Shown here in pieces: positions 44,694 through 53,320 of a stretch of 61,866 nt of DNA. The notes beneath the pieces are model-generated. The model had not been told where the DNA came from. It searched no databases and worked only from the letters and a program-made list of their open reading frames with translations. The stretch comes from ZC4RG30 sp040508085. Lineage in GTDB: Bacteria; Pseudomonadota; Gammaproteobacteria; Steroidobacterales; Steroidobacteraceae. The position numbers were made by a program, and so were the translations under genes. The stretch lies in contig JBEVNO010000194.1 in NCBI GenBank assembly GCA_040508085.1, forward strand, positions 1 to 61,866, given 5' to 3'. Every line of letters begins with the position of its first letter. Within the stretch, counting starts at the first letter, position 1.

Positions 44694-45605
44694 ATGGACC
44701 GCTTCGAAGGCATGTCGACGCTGCTGGCGATCGTGGCGCAGGGCAGCCTTTCTGCTGCCGGGCGCGCGCTGCGCGTACCCGTCACTACAGTCAGCCGGCG
44801 GCTATCGGATCTGGAAACCCTGCTGGGCACGCGGCTGCTGCTGCGCACCACCCGCAGGCTCACGCTCACTGATGCCGGTATTGCCTATGTGGAGGCCGCA
44901 CGACGCATCGTTGCGCTGGTGGAGGAGGCTGAACGCGAGGCGGCCGGTGAATTCCTGGCGCCGCGCGGCGAACTGGTGCTGAGCGCGCCACTGCTGTTCG
45001 GCCGCCTGCACGTGCTGCCCGTGGTCGCGGAGTTCCTCGCGCAGTTTGCCGAGATCAATGTGCGGCTGGTTCTCGCGGACCGCAACGTCCACCTCGTGGA
45101 TGACCACATTGACATGGCGGTGCGCATCGGCCGGCTGCCCGACAGCACGATGGTGGCGACGCGCATCGGTTCGATGCGCACCGTGATCTGCGCCAGCCCA
45201 GCCTGGCTTGCGGCACATGGCGCACCGCAGACACCGGACGACCTGCGCAAGCTTCCCTGTGTGTCGGTGGATCCGGCGATGCCCATTGCGGCGTGGCAGG
45301 TCAGGCAGCCGGATTCTGGCGCACTGCGCGAGATCCCCATCGTGGCGCGACTGACGGTATCCACCGCCGCCGCAGCGGCTGATGCGGCGGCCCGCAGCGT
45401 GGGGGCGACGCGCCTGCTGTACTACCAGGTCGAGGCGGCAGTCAGGACAGGTCAGCTGCGCATCATGCTCGAGGAATTCGAGCCGGAACCCGTGCCGATC
45501 CATCTCGTGCATGCTACGCGGGGACAGATGCCGCAGAAGATGCGCCGGTTCATCGACTACGCGGCGCCGCGTCTGCGGCAGGCGCTCAACTCCTTGTCGG
45601 TGTGA
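44694..45605 (+). CDS. LysR family transcriptional regulator
   Basis: A 303-residue regulator. The N-terminal winged helix reads MDRFEGMSTLLAIVAQGSLS, AAGRALRVPVTTVSRRLSDLE and LGTRLLLRTTRRLTLTDAG, as in the CrgA/DmlR-like subgroup of LysR proteins. Residues about 90-295 are the effector-binding domain (FAEINVRLVLADRNVHLVDDHIDMAVRIG in pieces). It is probably the regulator of the divergent PNPOx-DUF3237 pair; the effector is unknown. Confidence 0.9.
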   Translation: MDRFEGMSTLLAIVAQGSLSAAGRALRVPVTTVSRRLSDLETLLGTRLLLRTTRRLTLTDAGIAYVEAARRIVALVEEAEREAAGEFLAPRGELVLSAPLLFGRLHVLPVVAEFLAQFAEINVRLVLADRNVHLVDDHIDMAVRIGRLPDSTMVATRIGSMRTVICASPAWLAAHGAPQTPDDLRKLPCVSVDPAMPIAAWQVRQPDSGALREIPIVARLTVSTAAAAADAAARSVGATRLLYYQVEAAVRTGQLRIMLEEFEPEPVPIHLVHATRGQMPQKMRRFIDYAAPRLRQALNSLSV

Positions 45606-45651
45606 TGAACCAACGCCTGAATCGCCCGCTTTCGGCGCTATCATCCGGCCG

Positions 45652-46221
45652 ATGACAACGAGTGGCTCCCCGCAGCAGGTGATTGCCGAGACCCGCGCCT
45701 GGGTCGACAGGGTGGTGATTGGCCTCAACCTGTGTCCCTTCGCGAAGGCAGTGCAGGCCCGCAACCAGGTGCGCTATGTGGTGAGTGAGACCACCGACAC
45801 CGGGTCACTGCTGGATGAACTGCGCGCAGAGATGGACCGTCTCGTGTCAGACGAGGCGATGCTGATCGATACCATCCTGCTCATCCACCCACGGGTGCTG
45901 GGTGATTTCCTCGACTACAACGAGTTCCTGGGCGCGGCTGATGAACTGCTGGTCCAGCTTGGCCACGAGGGGGTGCTGCAGGTGGCGAGCTTCCATCCGC
46001 AGTTCCAGTTCTCCGGCACGGATGCTGACGACGTGACCAACGCCACCAACCAGTCGCCCTATCCCATGCTGCATCTGTTGCGCGAGGCCAGCGTGGAACG
46101 CGCGGTCGAGGCTTTTCCCGACGCCGGCGTGATCTACAAGAAGAACATGCGCACGATGGAGGCGCTGGGGGCTGCAGGGGTGGCGGCGCTGCGTGAGCAG
46201 TGCCGGCGGGACGCGGGCTAG
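45652..46221 (+). CDS. DUF1415 family protein
   Basis: A 189-residue protein starting at ATG 45652; the longer frame upstream overlaps lysR and is not coding. It has WVDRVVIGLNLCPFAKAV, DTILLIHPRVLGDFLDYNEFL, QVASFHPQFQFSGT and TNQSPYPMLHLLREASVERA, all typical of DUF1415. Function unknown; the single NLCPFA cysteine and conserved His/Asp suggest a metal or redox role but this is not established. It ends one base before the stop of the convergent phospholipase gene. Confidence 0.85.
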   Translation: MTTSGSPQQVIAETRAWVDRVVIGLNLCPFAKAVQARNQVRYVVSETTDTGSLLDELRAEMDRLVSDEAMLIDTILLIHPRVLGDFLDYNEFLGAADELLVQLGHEGVLQVASFHPQFQFSGTDADDVTNATNQSPYPMLHLLREASVERAVEAFPDAGVIYKKNMRTMEALGAAGVAALREQCRRDAG

Positions 46222-47451
46222 TTACCGCAGCAGCGAGACGCCTGCCCGGATGGTCTGGATGCGCTGGTCGTAGTCGCGCAGGTTCTCTCCGTAGCCATCG
46301 AAATACTGGATCAGGAAGTAACTGGCGAAGTCCAGCCAGCGCGTGTGGATCGGAAAGGTGAGGTCCAGCTGCGTGGATGGATTGTGGAAGCCGGTGCCGA
46401 TGCGACCGGTGTAGGCGAGCTGCACGCCATCGCTGCGGCCGAACTGCAGCTGCAGATCCCCATGGCCACGGTAGCGGGCCAGCTCGCGATTGTCGGACAG
46501 GCCGGCGATATAGGTGAACAGCCGGGGGCTTGCCACGACGTGAAAGCCGTCGGTCGGGCCGATCACCACGCTGGCCCGTGCGAACACGGTGTTGAGGCTG
46601 CGTGAATCCGGTGCCGGCTGGCCGTTCGATTCATGCTGCACGCCGCCCTGCAGGCCGAGCAACGAGATCCCGGCGACCGGTTCGGTCCGCGGCGCCAGCC
46701 ATTCGGCGAACAGCGACGGGATGTAGCTGGTGTCGTAGAAAGGGCTTGAGCTCGAGCCCAGCTCCCACAGCGAGCGCTGCGTGTACCCGAAGTTGAGCGT
46801 GGGACGCTGGGTCGAGCCGTCACTGCGGCCGAAATTGAGCACGCGATACTTGAAGCTGAACTGGAATTTCGCGGCGGGGGTGTCGGCGCCATAGATGAAG
46901 TACAGCGGCTCGTGGGCACTGAAGCGGCCGATGAAAGAGCGCTGCAGCTCGGCGGCAGGAGGGGTCAGTTCGCTGAGGGTGCTCTGTTCGTGCGGCTCCC
47001 CCGGGGGCGCCAACGACGCGCCGGATTGCACCATCAGCACTGCGCGGAGCGGCGGCAAGGCCGACGGTTCGCCCGCGGCGGGCTGCTGCACTTCCAGGAT
47101 GAGCCGGCCCGTGGCATCGGGCGGCAGCGGCAGAGTGTAGGTGCGCGATGCGAAGCCGCTGGCGGGTACGTTGGTCGGGGGCGTGGAAGCCGCCTGCAGC
47201 TGCACTGGCCACTCGCGTGCACCCGCGATGAGCCGGCCGGACAGCAGATCGGGCGTCGCAAATGCCGAGTCTGCAGCGCCTGGGTTCACGGTCAGCAGTT
47301 CGATGCGGATGCCCGTGCCGGGCGAGGCGGCGGCAGGCGGCAGGAGGCTTGAAACCAGCCCCTGGGCCGGCACTGCGGGTGCAAGGATGAGCAGCAGGGC
47401 AACTAGCGGCAGCGCGCGTCGGGCGCGCAAGGAAGGAAGTCGAATGATCAT
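46222..47451 (-). CDS. pldA: outer membrane phospholipase A (OMPLA)
   Basis: A 409-residue protein from ATG 47451 (MIIRLPSLRARRALPLVALL) with a signal peptide. The first 150 residues after it form an unusual N-terminal extension; the barrel begins near FIGRFSAHEPLYFIYG. The catalytic segment VQHESNGQ contains the His and Ser of the OMPLA triad (NHDSNGR in E. coli), followed by SLNTVFARA with the Asn. The C-terminal strands (YFDGYGENLRDYDQRIQTIRAGVSL in pieces) also align with E. coli PldA. It hydrolyses phospholipids that reach the outer leaflet and so guards outer membrane asymmetry. The extension makes it longer than E. coli PldA (about 289). Confidence 0.88.
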   Translation of the reverse strand: MIIRLPSLRARRALPLVALLLILAPAVPAQGLVSSLLPPAAASPGTGIRIELLTVNPGAADSAFATPDLLSGRLIAGAREWPVQLQAASTPPTNVPASGFASRTYTLPLPPDATGRLILEVQQPAAGEPSALPPLRAVLMVQSGASLAPPGEPHEQSTLSELTPPAAELQRSFIGRFSAHEPLYFIYGADTPAAKFQFSFKYRVLNFGRSDGSTQRPTLNFGYTQRSLWELGSSSSPFYDTSYIPSLFAEWLAPRTEPVAGISLLGLQGGVQHESNGQPAPDSRSLNTVFARASVVIGPTDGFHVVASPRLFTYIAGLSDNRELARYRGHGDLQLQFGRSDGVQLAYTGRIGTGFHNPSTQLDLTFPIHTRWLDFASYFLIQYFDGYGENLRDYDQRIQTIRAGVSLLR

Positions 47452-47480
47452 GTCTACCGTAAACCGCTTCGCACCGTGGA

Positions 47481-48464
47481 TCAAGGCAGCTGCAGTCGCG
47501 CCGCGATGCTGGCGCGCAAGGCGAGAAGATCCTTGGTGAAAGCGGCAATGCCATCGCGCAGCTTCTCGCTGGCCATGGCATCAGCCGCCAGATCGCGCTC
47601 AAACGCTGCGGCGTCGATCTTCTCAAACTGCTGTGGCGCAGGCGGGGCGGCTACCAGCCTGCGTGGCAAGCTGCCCTGGTCGGCATCCAGCTTCTCCAGC
47701 AGGTCCGGCGCAATGGTCAGCCGGTCGCAGCCGGCGAGCGCCTCGATCTGGGCCGTGGAACGGAACGACGCTCCCATGACCACTGTCGACACGCCGCGCG
47801 ACTTGAACGAGTTGTAGACGCGGCGCACGAAGCGCACGCCCGGATCTTCCTCGATGCTGGCGGGTTTCTCGCCGCGTGCCAGATGCCAATCCAGGATGCG
47901 GCCCACGAATGGCGATACCAGGAACGCGCCAGCCTCGGCACAGGCGATGGCCTGCGTGTGGTTGAAGATCAGCGTGACATTGCAGTCGATGCCTTGCTGC
48001 TGCAGCTGCGCGGCCGCGCGGATGCCTTCCCATGTGGCCGCCACCTTGATCAGCACGCGCTCCTGGCCGATGCCCAGATCGCGGTACATGGCGATGAAGC
48101 GGTGGGCCTTTGCCACGGTGGCCGCGGTGTCGTGCGAGAGGTCCGCGTCGACCTCGGTCGAGACCCGGCCCGGGATCAGCGAAGCAAGCTTTGCGCCCAC
48201 GCCTACGGTGAGCGCGTCCACGACGTCGCGTGCAACCACCTCCGCACCGTGACCTGCGAGCCGTGCCCGCGCCTTGTCCACGTGCTGCCCAAGCAGGTCT
48301 GCGTAGATGGGAAGATCCAGCGCCTTGCGGACAATGCTGGGGTTGGTGGTGCAGTCCACCGGCCGCAGACGTTGCACGGCGTCGTAATCGCCGGTGTCGG
48401 CGACTACCACCGACATGGTGCGCAACTGCGCGAGCTTGGACAGTCCTGCGGAATCTGGGGCCAT
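47481..48464 (-). CDS. tal: transaldolase
   Basis: A 327-residue pentose phosphate pathway enzyme. The TIM barrel shows VVADTGDYDAVQRLRPVDCTTNPS at the start (in part DCTTNPS), the Schiff-base Lys in RVLIKVAATWEGI, CNVTLIFNHTQAIACAEAG, LVSPFVGRILDW and VMGASFRS. Length and motifs place it in the TalB-like subfamily. It transfers dihydroxyacetone units between sugar phosphates. The phospholipase gene downstream on the same strand begins about 30 bases after its stop, perhaps without functional link. Confidence 0.94.
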   Translation of the reverse strand: MAPDSAGLSKLAQLRTMSVVVADTGDYDAVQRLRPVDCTTNPSIVRKALDLPIYADLLGQHVDKARARLAGHGAEVVARDVVDALTVGVGAKLASLIPGRVSTEVDADLSHDTAATVAKAHRFIAMYRDLGIGQERVLIKVAATWEGIRAAAQLQQQGIDCNVTLIFNHTQAIACAEAGAFLVSPFVGRILDWHLARGEKPASIEEDPGVRFVRRVYNSFKSRGVSTVVMGASFRSTAQIEALAGCDRLTIAPDLLEKLDADQGSLPRRLVAAPPAPQQFEKIDAAAFERDLAADAMASEKLRDGIAAFTKDLLALRASIAARLQLP

Positions 48465-48585
48465 CGTTCGCGCTCAATCTGCTCGGGAGCCTTATTAAAG
48501 CATCCCGACCCGCGACGTGCGTGGCGATGGGCCGGAGTTGAGCGGTGGACGGCGGTTCGGTAGCGTCCTGCGCGCCTGGCGCGGC

Positions 48586-49524
48586 TCAGGCCGCAGTCGC
48601 GGCGTCCTCACGGCACACCAGCAGGATCTTGCCTGCCCCCCCAGCCTGCGCCAGCACATGTGCCGCCGCGGCGTCCCGCAACTGCATCCGGCGGCTGATG
48701 GGCAGCACGAAGCGCCCGTCACGCACGTCATCACAGAATTCGCGCAATTTGGACGCGTCGGCGTGCGTGAAAACCCGCGTGATCCTGACAGTCGGGTTGC
48801 GCTGGGCAACCCCCTCCGGCAATACCGACGCGTAGCCGAACCGGCCACCGTCCTTGACCCGCTCAAAGAGCCTGGCAGCTGTCTCGCCGCCAACTGTATC
48901 TGCCACTGCATCCACGGCCGGCAGCGCGGCGATGGCAGCTGCGTCATCGATGGCCAGCACCCCGGCCGTAGCCAGTTCCCGCGCCTGGCCCAGCTGCTCC
49001 TTGCGCACCCCGGCAATGACCTGGGCTCCGAGTTTGCCGGCAACATGCACGGCGGCGCGCCCGACGCTGCCCAGAGCACCGCTGACCAGGATGGTCTGGC
49101 CAGGCTGTGCGCCGGTGCACAGCCGTACCAGCTGGTCTCCCGTCAGCACAACCAGGGGCAGGGCGGCGGCATCGAGCAGATCAATGCCTTCGGGCACATG
49201 CGTGAGGATGGCACCGTCCACAGCCACCAGTTCGGCATACGTGGCGTTGGTCATCGCCAGCACGCGATCACCCGGCAGGAAGGCGCGGATATTGCGCCCC
49301 ACCGCGCGTACCACACCGCTGACATCCCGGCCGAGGATGGCCGGCAGCTGCAACGGGAAATCGTTCTGCCGCGCACCGGAGCGGATCTTCCAGTCAATCG
49401 GATTCACGCTGGTGGCCCAGGCCTCGACCAGTACGGCATCGTCGCGCAGTGCAGGCGGCGCGACGTCGCGCTCGAAGATCAGCTTCTCGGGGCCACCGTA
49501 TTCATGCAGTTGCACCGCGCTCAT
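48586..49524 (-). CDS. zinc-independent NADP(H) quinone oxidoreductase-like MDR protein
   Basis: A 312-residue medium-chain dehydrogenase/reductase. It begins MSAVQLHEYGGPEKLIFERDV, keeps the family segments WATSVNPIDWKIRSG and PAILGRDVSGVVRAVG, and has the NADP Rossmann motif SGALGSVGRAAVHVAG. The catalytic zinc ligands of alcohol dehydrogenases are absent. It probably reduces quinones or enones. The ATG has GAGGTAA just upstream. It is divergent from phosphoglucomutase. Confidence 0.87.
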   Translation of the reverse strand: MSAVQLHEYGGPEKLIFERDVAPPALRDDAVLVEAWATSVNPIDWKIRSGARQNDFPLQLPAILGRDVSGVVRAVGRNIRAFLPGDRVLAMTNATYAELVAVDGAILTHVPEGIDLLDAAALPLVVLTGDQLVRLCTGAQPGQTILVSGALGSVGRAAVHVAGKLGAQVIAGVRKEQLGQARELATAGVLAIDDAAAIAALPAVDAVADTVGGETAARLFERVKDGGRFGYASVLPEGVAQRNPTVRITRVFTHADASKLREFCDDVRDGRFVLPISRRMQLRDAAAAHVLAQAGGAGKILLVCREDAATAA

Positions 49525-49549
49525 GCGTTACCTCGGGGGCGTACACTTG

Positions 49550-49610
49550 CACGCGATCGCGGACGAAGCGCTGTTATACCATCGGCGCCGATCCCTGTGC
49601 CTTTTGGAGA
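49550..49610 (+). promoter_or_regulatory. candidate promoter and ribosome-binding site of pgm
   Basis: An extended -10 element, TG-T-TATACC, lies at 49572-49580; no good -35 box is at the matching distance. Transcription would start near 49587. TGGAGA at about 49605-49610 is the ribosome-binding site for the ATG at 49615 and decides that start over earlier in-frame codons. Confidence 0.4.
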
Positions 49611-49614
49611 CCGC

Positions 49615-51261
49615 ATGCCCCTTTCACCACTGGCCGGCAAACCGGCGCCGCGCGAAATCCTCGCGGATCTTCCCCAGCTGGAACGCGCTTATTTCGACCT
49701 GCGACCTGATCCGGACGACCCGGCACAGCGCGTCAGCTTCGGCACCAGCGGTCATCGCGGTTCTTCGATCAAGACATCCTTCAACGAGGCGCACATCCTG
49801 GCCATCACGCAGGCCGTCTGCGACTATCGCCGCGCGCAGGGTATCGATGGCCCTCTGTATGTGGGCAAGGACACCCACTTCCTGTCTGGCCCTGCGCAGC
49901 GCAGCGCGCTGGAAGTGCTGGCCGCCAATGCGGCGGACACCATCATCCAGTCCGGCGAGGGCTACACCCCGACCCCCGTCATCTCGCGTGCCATCCTGGC
50001 GCACAACCGTGCTGGCACCGGCCGCCAGGCCGATGGTCTGGTCATCACGCCCTCGCACAATCCACCGGAAGATGGCGGATTCAAATACAACCCGCCCGAC
50101 GGCGGCCCGGCTGACACCGCCGTGACCAAGTGGATCCAGGACCGCGCCAACGCGCTGCTGCGCGACGGCAACCGGGACGTGCAGCGCGTCGCCTATGCCA
50201 AGGCCATCGGCATGGTGCGCCAGCAGGATCTGGCGCAACCGTATATCGAAGCTCTGGAGCAGGTCATCGACATGGATGCAATCCGTTCCGCCTCGCTGCG
50301 GCTCGGGGTCGACCCACTGGGCGGCGCCGGCGTTGCGTACTGGGAGCGCATCGGTGCCCGCTATGGCATCCAGATCGAGGTGGTGAATCCCCGCGTGGAC
50401 CCGACCTTCGGCTTCATGACGGTGGACCATGACGGCAAGATCCGCATGGATTGCTCCAGCCCCTATGCCATGGCGAGCCTGGTCGGCCTGAAGGACCGCT
50501 TCCAGGTGGCTTTCGCCAACGACGCCGATGCCGACCGTCATGGCATCGTCACCCCCAGCATTGGATTGCTCAATCCCAATCACTATCTCGCGGTGGCCAT
50601 CCGTTACCTGCTGACCCATCGACCGCAATGGCCGGGCACGGCCGCCGTGGGCAAGACCCTGGTCAGCAGCAGCATGATCGATCGCGTGGTCGCGAGCCTG
50701 GGTCGCCCGCTCTCGGAAGTACCCGTCGGGTTCAAGTGGTTCGTGCAGGGCCTGTTCGAAGGTTCGATCTGTTTCGGGGGAGAGGAGAGCGCTGGGGCCA
50801 GCTTCCTGCGCCGCGATGGCGGTGTGTGGACCACGGACAAGGATGGATTAATCCTCAACCTGCTGGCCGCGGAGATGACTGCGCGCACGGGCAAGGATCC
50901 CGGCGTGCACTACCAGGAGCTCACGGCGCAGTTCGGTTCGCCGCGCTATACACGCATCGATGCGCCTGCGACAACGGCGCAGAAAACACGGCTCGGCCGG
51001 CTTGCGCCGGCCGATGTCGCTGCTACGTCGCTGGCTGGCGATGCCATCACCGCCCGCCTGACCAATGCACCGGGCAACGGCGCGCCGATTGGCGGACTGA
51101 AGGTGGTCACCGCGAACGGCTGGTTTGCGGCGCGGCCTTCAGGCACCGAGGACATCTACAAGATCTACGCCGAGAGCTTCCGCGACGACGCGCATCTGGC
51201 ACTGATCGTGGCGGAAGCGCGGCAGATCGTCGCTGACGCGCTGGCGCGACCTGGCCCGTGA
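49615..51261 (+). CDS. pgm: phosphoglucomutase (alpha-D-glucose phosphate-specific)
   Basis: A 548-residue enzyme interconverting glucose 1- and 6-phosphate. I start at ATG 49615 (MPLSPLAGKPAPREI), which has a ribosome-binding site; the long open frame upstream runs antisense to the oxidoreductase gene and is not coding. It has RVSFGTSGHRGSS, the phosphoserine loop VITPSHNPPEDGGFKY, the metal loop FANDADADRHG, the sugar-binding GGEESAGASF and the phosphate-binding RPSGTEDIYKIY. This is the Pgm rather than the AlgC/GlmM type. It supplies sugar nucleotides for glycogen, trehalose or surface polysaccharide. Confidence 0.95.
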   Translation: MPLSPLAGKPAPREILADLPQLERAYFDLRPDPDDPAQRVSFGTSGHRGSSIKTSFNEAHILAITQAVCDYRRAQGIDGPLYVGKDTHFLSGPAQRSALEVLAANAADTIIQSGEGYTPTPVISRAILAHNRAGTGRQADGLVITPSHNPPEDGGFKYNPPDGGPADTAVTKWIQDRANALLRDGNRDVQRVAYAKAIGMVRQQDLAQPYIEALEQVIDMDAIRSASLRLGVDPLGGAGVAYWERIGARYGIQIEVVNPRVDPTFGFMTVDHDGKIRMDCSSPYAMASLVGLKDRFQVAFANDADADRHGIVTPSIGLLNPNHYLAVAIRYLLTHRPQWPGTAAVGKTLVSSSMIDRVVASLGRPLSEVPVGFKWFVQGLFEGSICFGGEESAGASFLRRDGGVWTTDKDGLILNLLAAEMTARTGKDPGVHYQELTAQFGSPRYTRIDAPATTAQKTRLGRLAPADVAATSLAGDAITARLTNAPGNGAPIGGLKVVTANGWFAARPSGTEDIYKIYAESFRDDAHLALIVAEARQIVADALARPGP

Positions 51262-51338
51262 CTGGCGCGAGTGCTTGGATTGGGTCCTGACCAGTTGCCC
51301 CGCACGCGATGCCCGTATGTGATCCCGCCTGTGCTATG

Positions 51339-51354
51339 GAAGCGCCGCCGCTTC
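51339..51354. terminator. short hairpin after pgm
   Basis: GAAGCG (51339-51344) and CGCTTC (51349-51354) form a perfect 6-bp stem with a 4-base loop, 77 bases after the pgm stop. No T-run follows, so termination is doubtful; it may be a chance dyad. Confidence 0.25.
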
Positions 51355-51418
51355 AGTCGCATGCGGCGGGACGAACTGGCGGGCGCATGCGCGCTCGCCC
51401 CATGAGGAACGACGCCCG

Positions 51419-52345
51419 GTGAAACGCCTGTTCATCGCCGCCCGCCACAGCGCCGACGCCTATGCGCGGCGCTTCCGGGAGGAACTGCCGCAACACGAGG
51501 TGCTCACCAGGCTTCCCGATGATGGCGCGCCAGTCCACTACGCAGTGGTCGGCAGGCCCGAGCCGGGACTGCTTGCGCGTATACCGGGGCTGGAGCTGAT
51601 CCTCAGCCTCAACGCAGGTGTCGAGCATCTGCTTGCCTCTGGCGAAGTGCCGCCGCATGTGCCGGTGGTGCGCATGGTCGATGCCGGACTGGTCGAGGGC
51701 ATGGTCGAGTGGGTGGCCGCACAGGTGCTTGTCTGGCATCGCAATCTGCCGCTGTACCAGCAGGCGCAGGACCAGCGGCGCTGGGCGCCGCTGCCGGAGA
51801 AGCTGGCGCGCGACCGCATGGTCACGGTACTGGGCGCTGGTGCATTGGGTGGCCCGGTGGCCGCCACGCTCGCGATGCTGGGTTTTCGCGTGCGCGTGTG
51901 GAGCCGAACGCCGCGCAACAGCGTCGGCGTGCAGAGCTTCTCCGGTGCCGACCAGTTGGCCGACGCTGCAGCCGGCGCCGACGTACTGGTGAACCTGCTG
52001 CCCTACACCCCCGCCACCGCCAATGTGGTGGACGCCAGGCTGCTGGCGCGGCTGGCACCCGGCGCGCTGCTGGTGAATGGCGGACGCGGGGGCACCATGG
52101 TGGACGCGGATGTGCTGGCGGCGCTGGATGCCGGCACGCTGAGCCGCGCCGCGCTGGATGTTTTCAGCATCGAGCCGCTGCCGGTCGATGATCCGTACTG
52201 GGGCCGCCGGGACGTTGCGGTGTCACCGCATGTCGCGGCGCCCACGCATGTGGCCACTTCAGTGGAGGTCATGGTCGAGAGCGTGCGCGCCTGGGAGCGG
52301 GGCGAAGCACCGGCGCATCTGGTCGACCTGCAGCGGGGCTATTGA
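51419..52345 (+). CDS. glyoxylate/hydroxypyruvate reductase A-like dehydrogenase
   Basis: A 308-residue D-2-hydroxyacid dehydrogenase, GTG start at 51419. It has LSLNAGVEHLLA, the NAD(P) motif VLGAGALGGPVAATLAMLGF, the substrate Arg in VNGGRGGTMVD, the Glu in DVFSIEPLP and the catalytic His in SPHVAAPTH. Length and RVRVWSRTPR (arginines that favour NADPH) match GhrA. It reduces glyoxylate or hydroxypyruvate. It lies 51 bases upstream of an iminopeptidase-like gene on the same strand. Confidence 0.87.
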   Translation: MKRLFIAARHSADAYARRFREELPQHEVLTRLPDDGAPVHYAVVGRPEPGLLARIPGLELILSLNAGVEHLLASGEVPPHVPVVRMVDAGLVEGMVEWVAAQVLVWHRNLPLYQQAQDQRRWAPLPEKLARDRMVTVLGAGALGGPVAATLAMLGFRVRVWSRTPRNSVGVQSFSGADQLADAAAGADVLVNLLPYTPATANVVDARLLARLAPGALLVNGGRGGTMVDADVLAALDAGTLSRAALDVFSIEPLPVDDPYWGRRDVAVSPHVAAPTHVATSVEVMVESVRAWERGEAPAHLVDLQRGY

Positions 52346-52396
52346 AATTGCCGATTGCTGCATCTCACGATGCATTGCGGCCAGGCAGGAGCTGAC

Positions 52397-53320
52397 ATGA
52401 CCATCATCACGCACACTGTCCCCTTCCGCGGCCACCAGACATGGGTCAGGGTTACGGTTCCCGTCGATGCGAAGCCGGACGCGCTGCCGCTGTTCGTGCT
52501 GCACGGCGGTCCCGGCATGGCGCACGACTACGTGCGCAACATCGAAGAACTCGCGCGCACCGGCCGGCGGGTCATCCACTACGACCAGCTGGGCTGCGGC
52601 CGCAGTACACATCTGCCGGATGCGCCAGCGCATTTCTGGTCCCCGGAGTTGTTCGTGGAGGAGTTCCACGCCGTGCGTCAACACCTGGGCATCACGCGCT
52701 ATCACCTGCTGGGTCAGTCCTGGGGCGGAATGCTCGGCGCCGAAATTGCGGTGCGCTGTCCCGCCGGGCTGTCTTCACTGGCGATCTGCAACTCGCCCGC
52801 GTCGATGGCGCTGTGGATGACGGCGGCGAATGAACTGCGCGCCGCGCTGCCGCAGGAGACGCAGCGGGCCCTGATCCGCCACGAGGCGGCAGGCACCCTC
52901 ACTGATCCGGAATACATCGCGGCCACTGCGCAGTTCTACCTGCGGCACGTCTGCCGCGTGTCGCCCACGCCGCAGGATTTCCTCGACAGCGTCGCGCAGA
53001 TGGAGGCAGAACCCACTGTCTACCACACCATGAATGGCCCCAACGAGTTCCACGTGCTGGGGACGTTGCGCTCGTGGAGCATCATCGAGCGCCTGCCACG
53101 CATCGAAGTGCCCACGCTCGTGATCGCGGGCGAGTTCGATGAGGCAACGCCAGCCACCTGGCGGCCCTATGCCGATCGAATTCCCGGTGCGCTCAGCCAC
53201 GTCTTCCCAGGTGCCAGTCACTGTACGCACCTTGAGCAGCCGCAACAGTTCCAGGCGTTCATCGCCGCCTTCCTGGCCCGACACGACCTTGCCAACTCTG
53301 CAGGACCTGCCCATGCCTGA
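52397..53320 (+). CDS. proline iminopeptidase-family alpha/beta hydrolase
   Basis: A 307-residue serine hydrolase from ATG 52397 (GCAGGAGC upstream). It carries LFVLHGGPGMAHDY (oxyanion hole), IHYDQLGCGRS, the nucleophile elbow LLGQSWGGMLG, the Asp in VIAGEFDEATP and the His in GASHCTHLEQ. This is the S33 family of prolyl aminopeptidases and amino-acid amidases. It overlaps the start of an amino-acid permease by 8 bases, which supports a role in releasing and taking up amino acids or amides. Confidence 0.88.
   Translation: MTIITHTVPFRGHQTWVRVTVPVDAKPDALPLFVLHGGPGMAHDYVRNIEELARTGRRVIHYDQLGCGRSTHLPDAPAHFWSPELFVEEFHAVRQHLGITRYHLLGQSWGGMLGAEIAVRCPAGLSSLAICNSPASMALWMTAANELRAALPQETQRALIRHEAAGTLTDPEYIAATAQFYLRHVCRVSPTPQDFLDSVAQMEAEPTVYHTMNGPNEFHVLGTLRSWSIIERLPRIEVPTLVIAGEFDEATPATWRPYADRIPGALSHVFPGASHCTHLEQPQQFQAFIAAFLARHDLANSAGPAHA

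Noticed and set aside
48517..49614. Upstream extension of the pgm frame
   Set aside because: This part is antisense to the oxidoreductase gene; the pgm start at 49615 has a ribosome-binding site.
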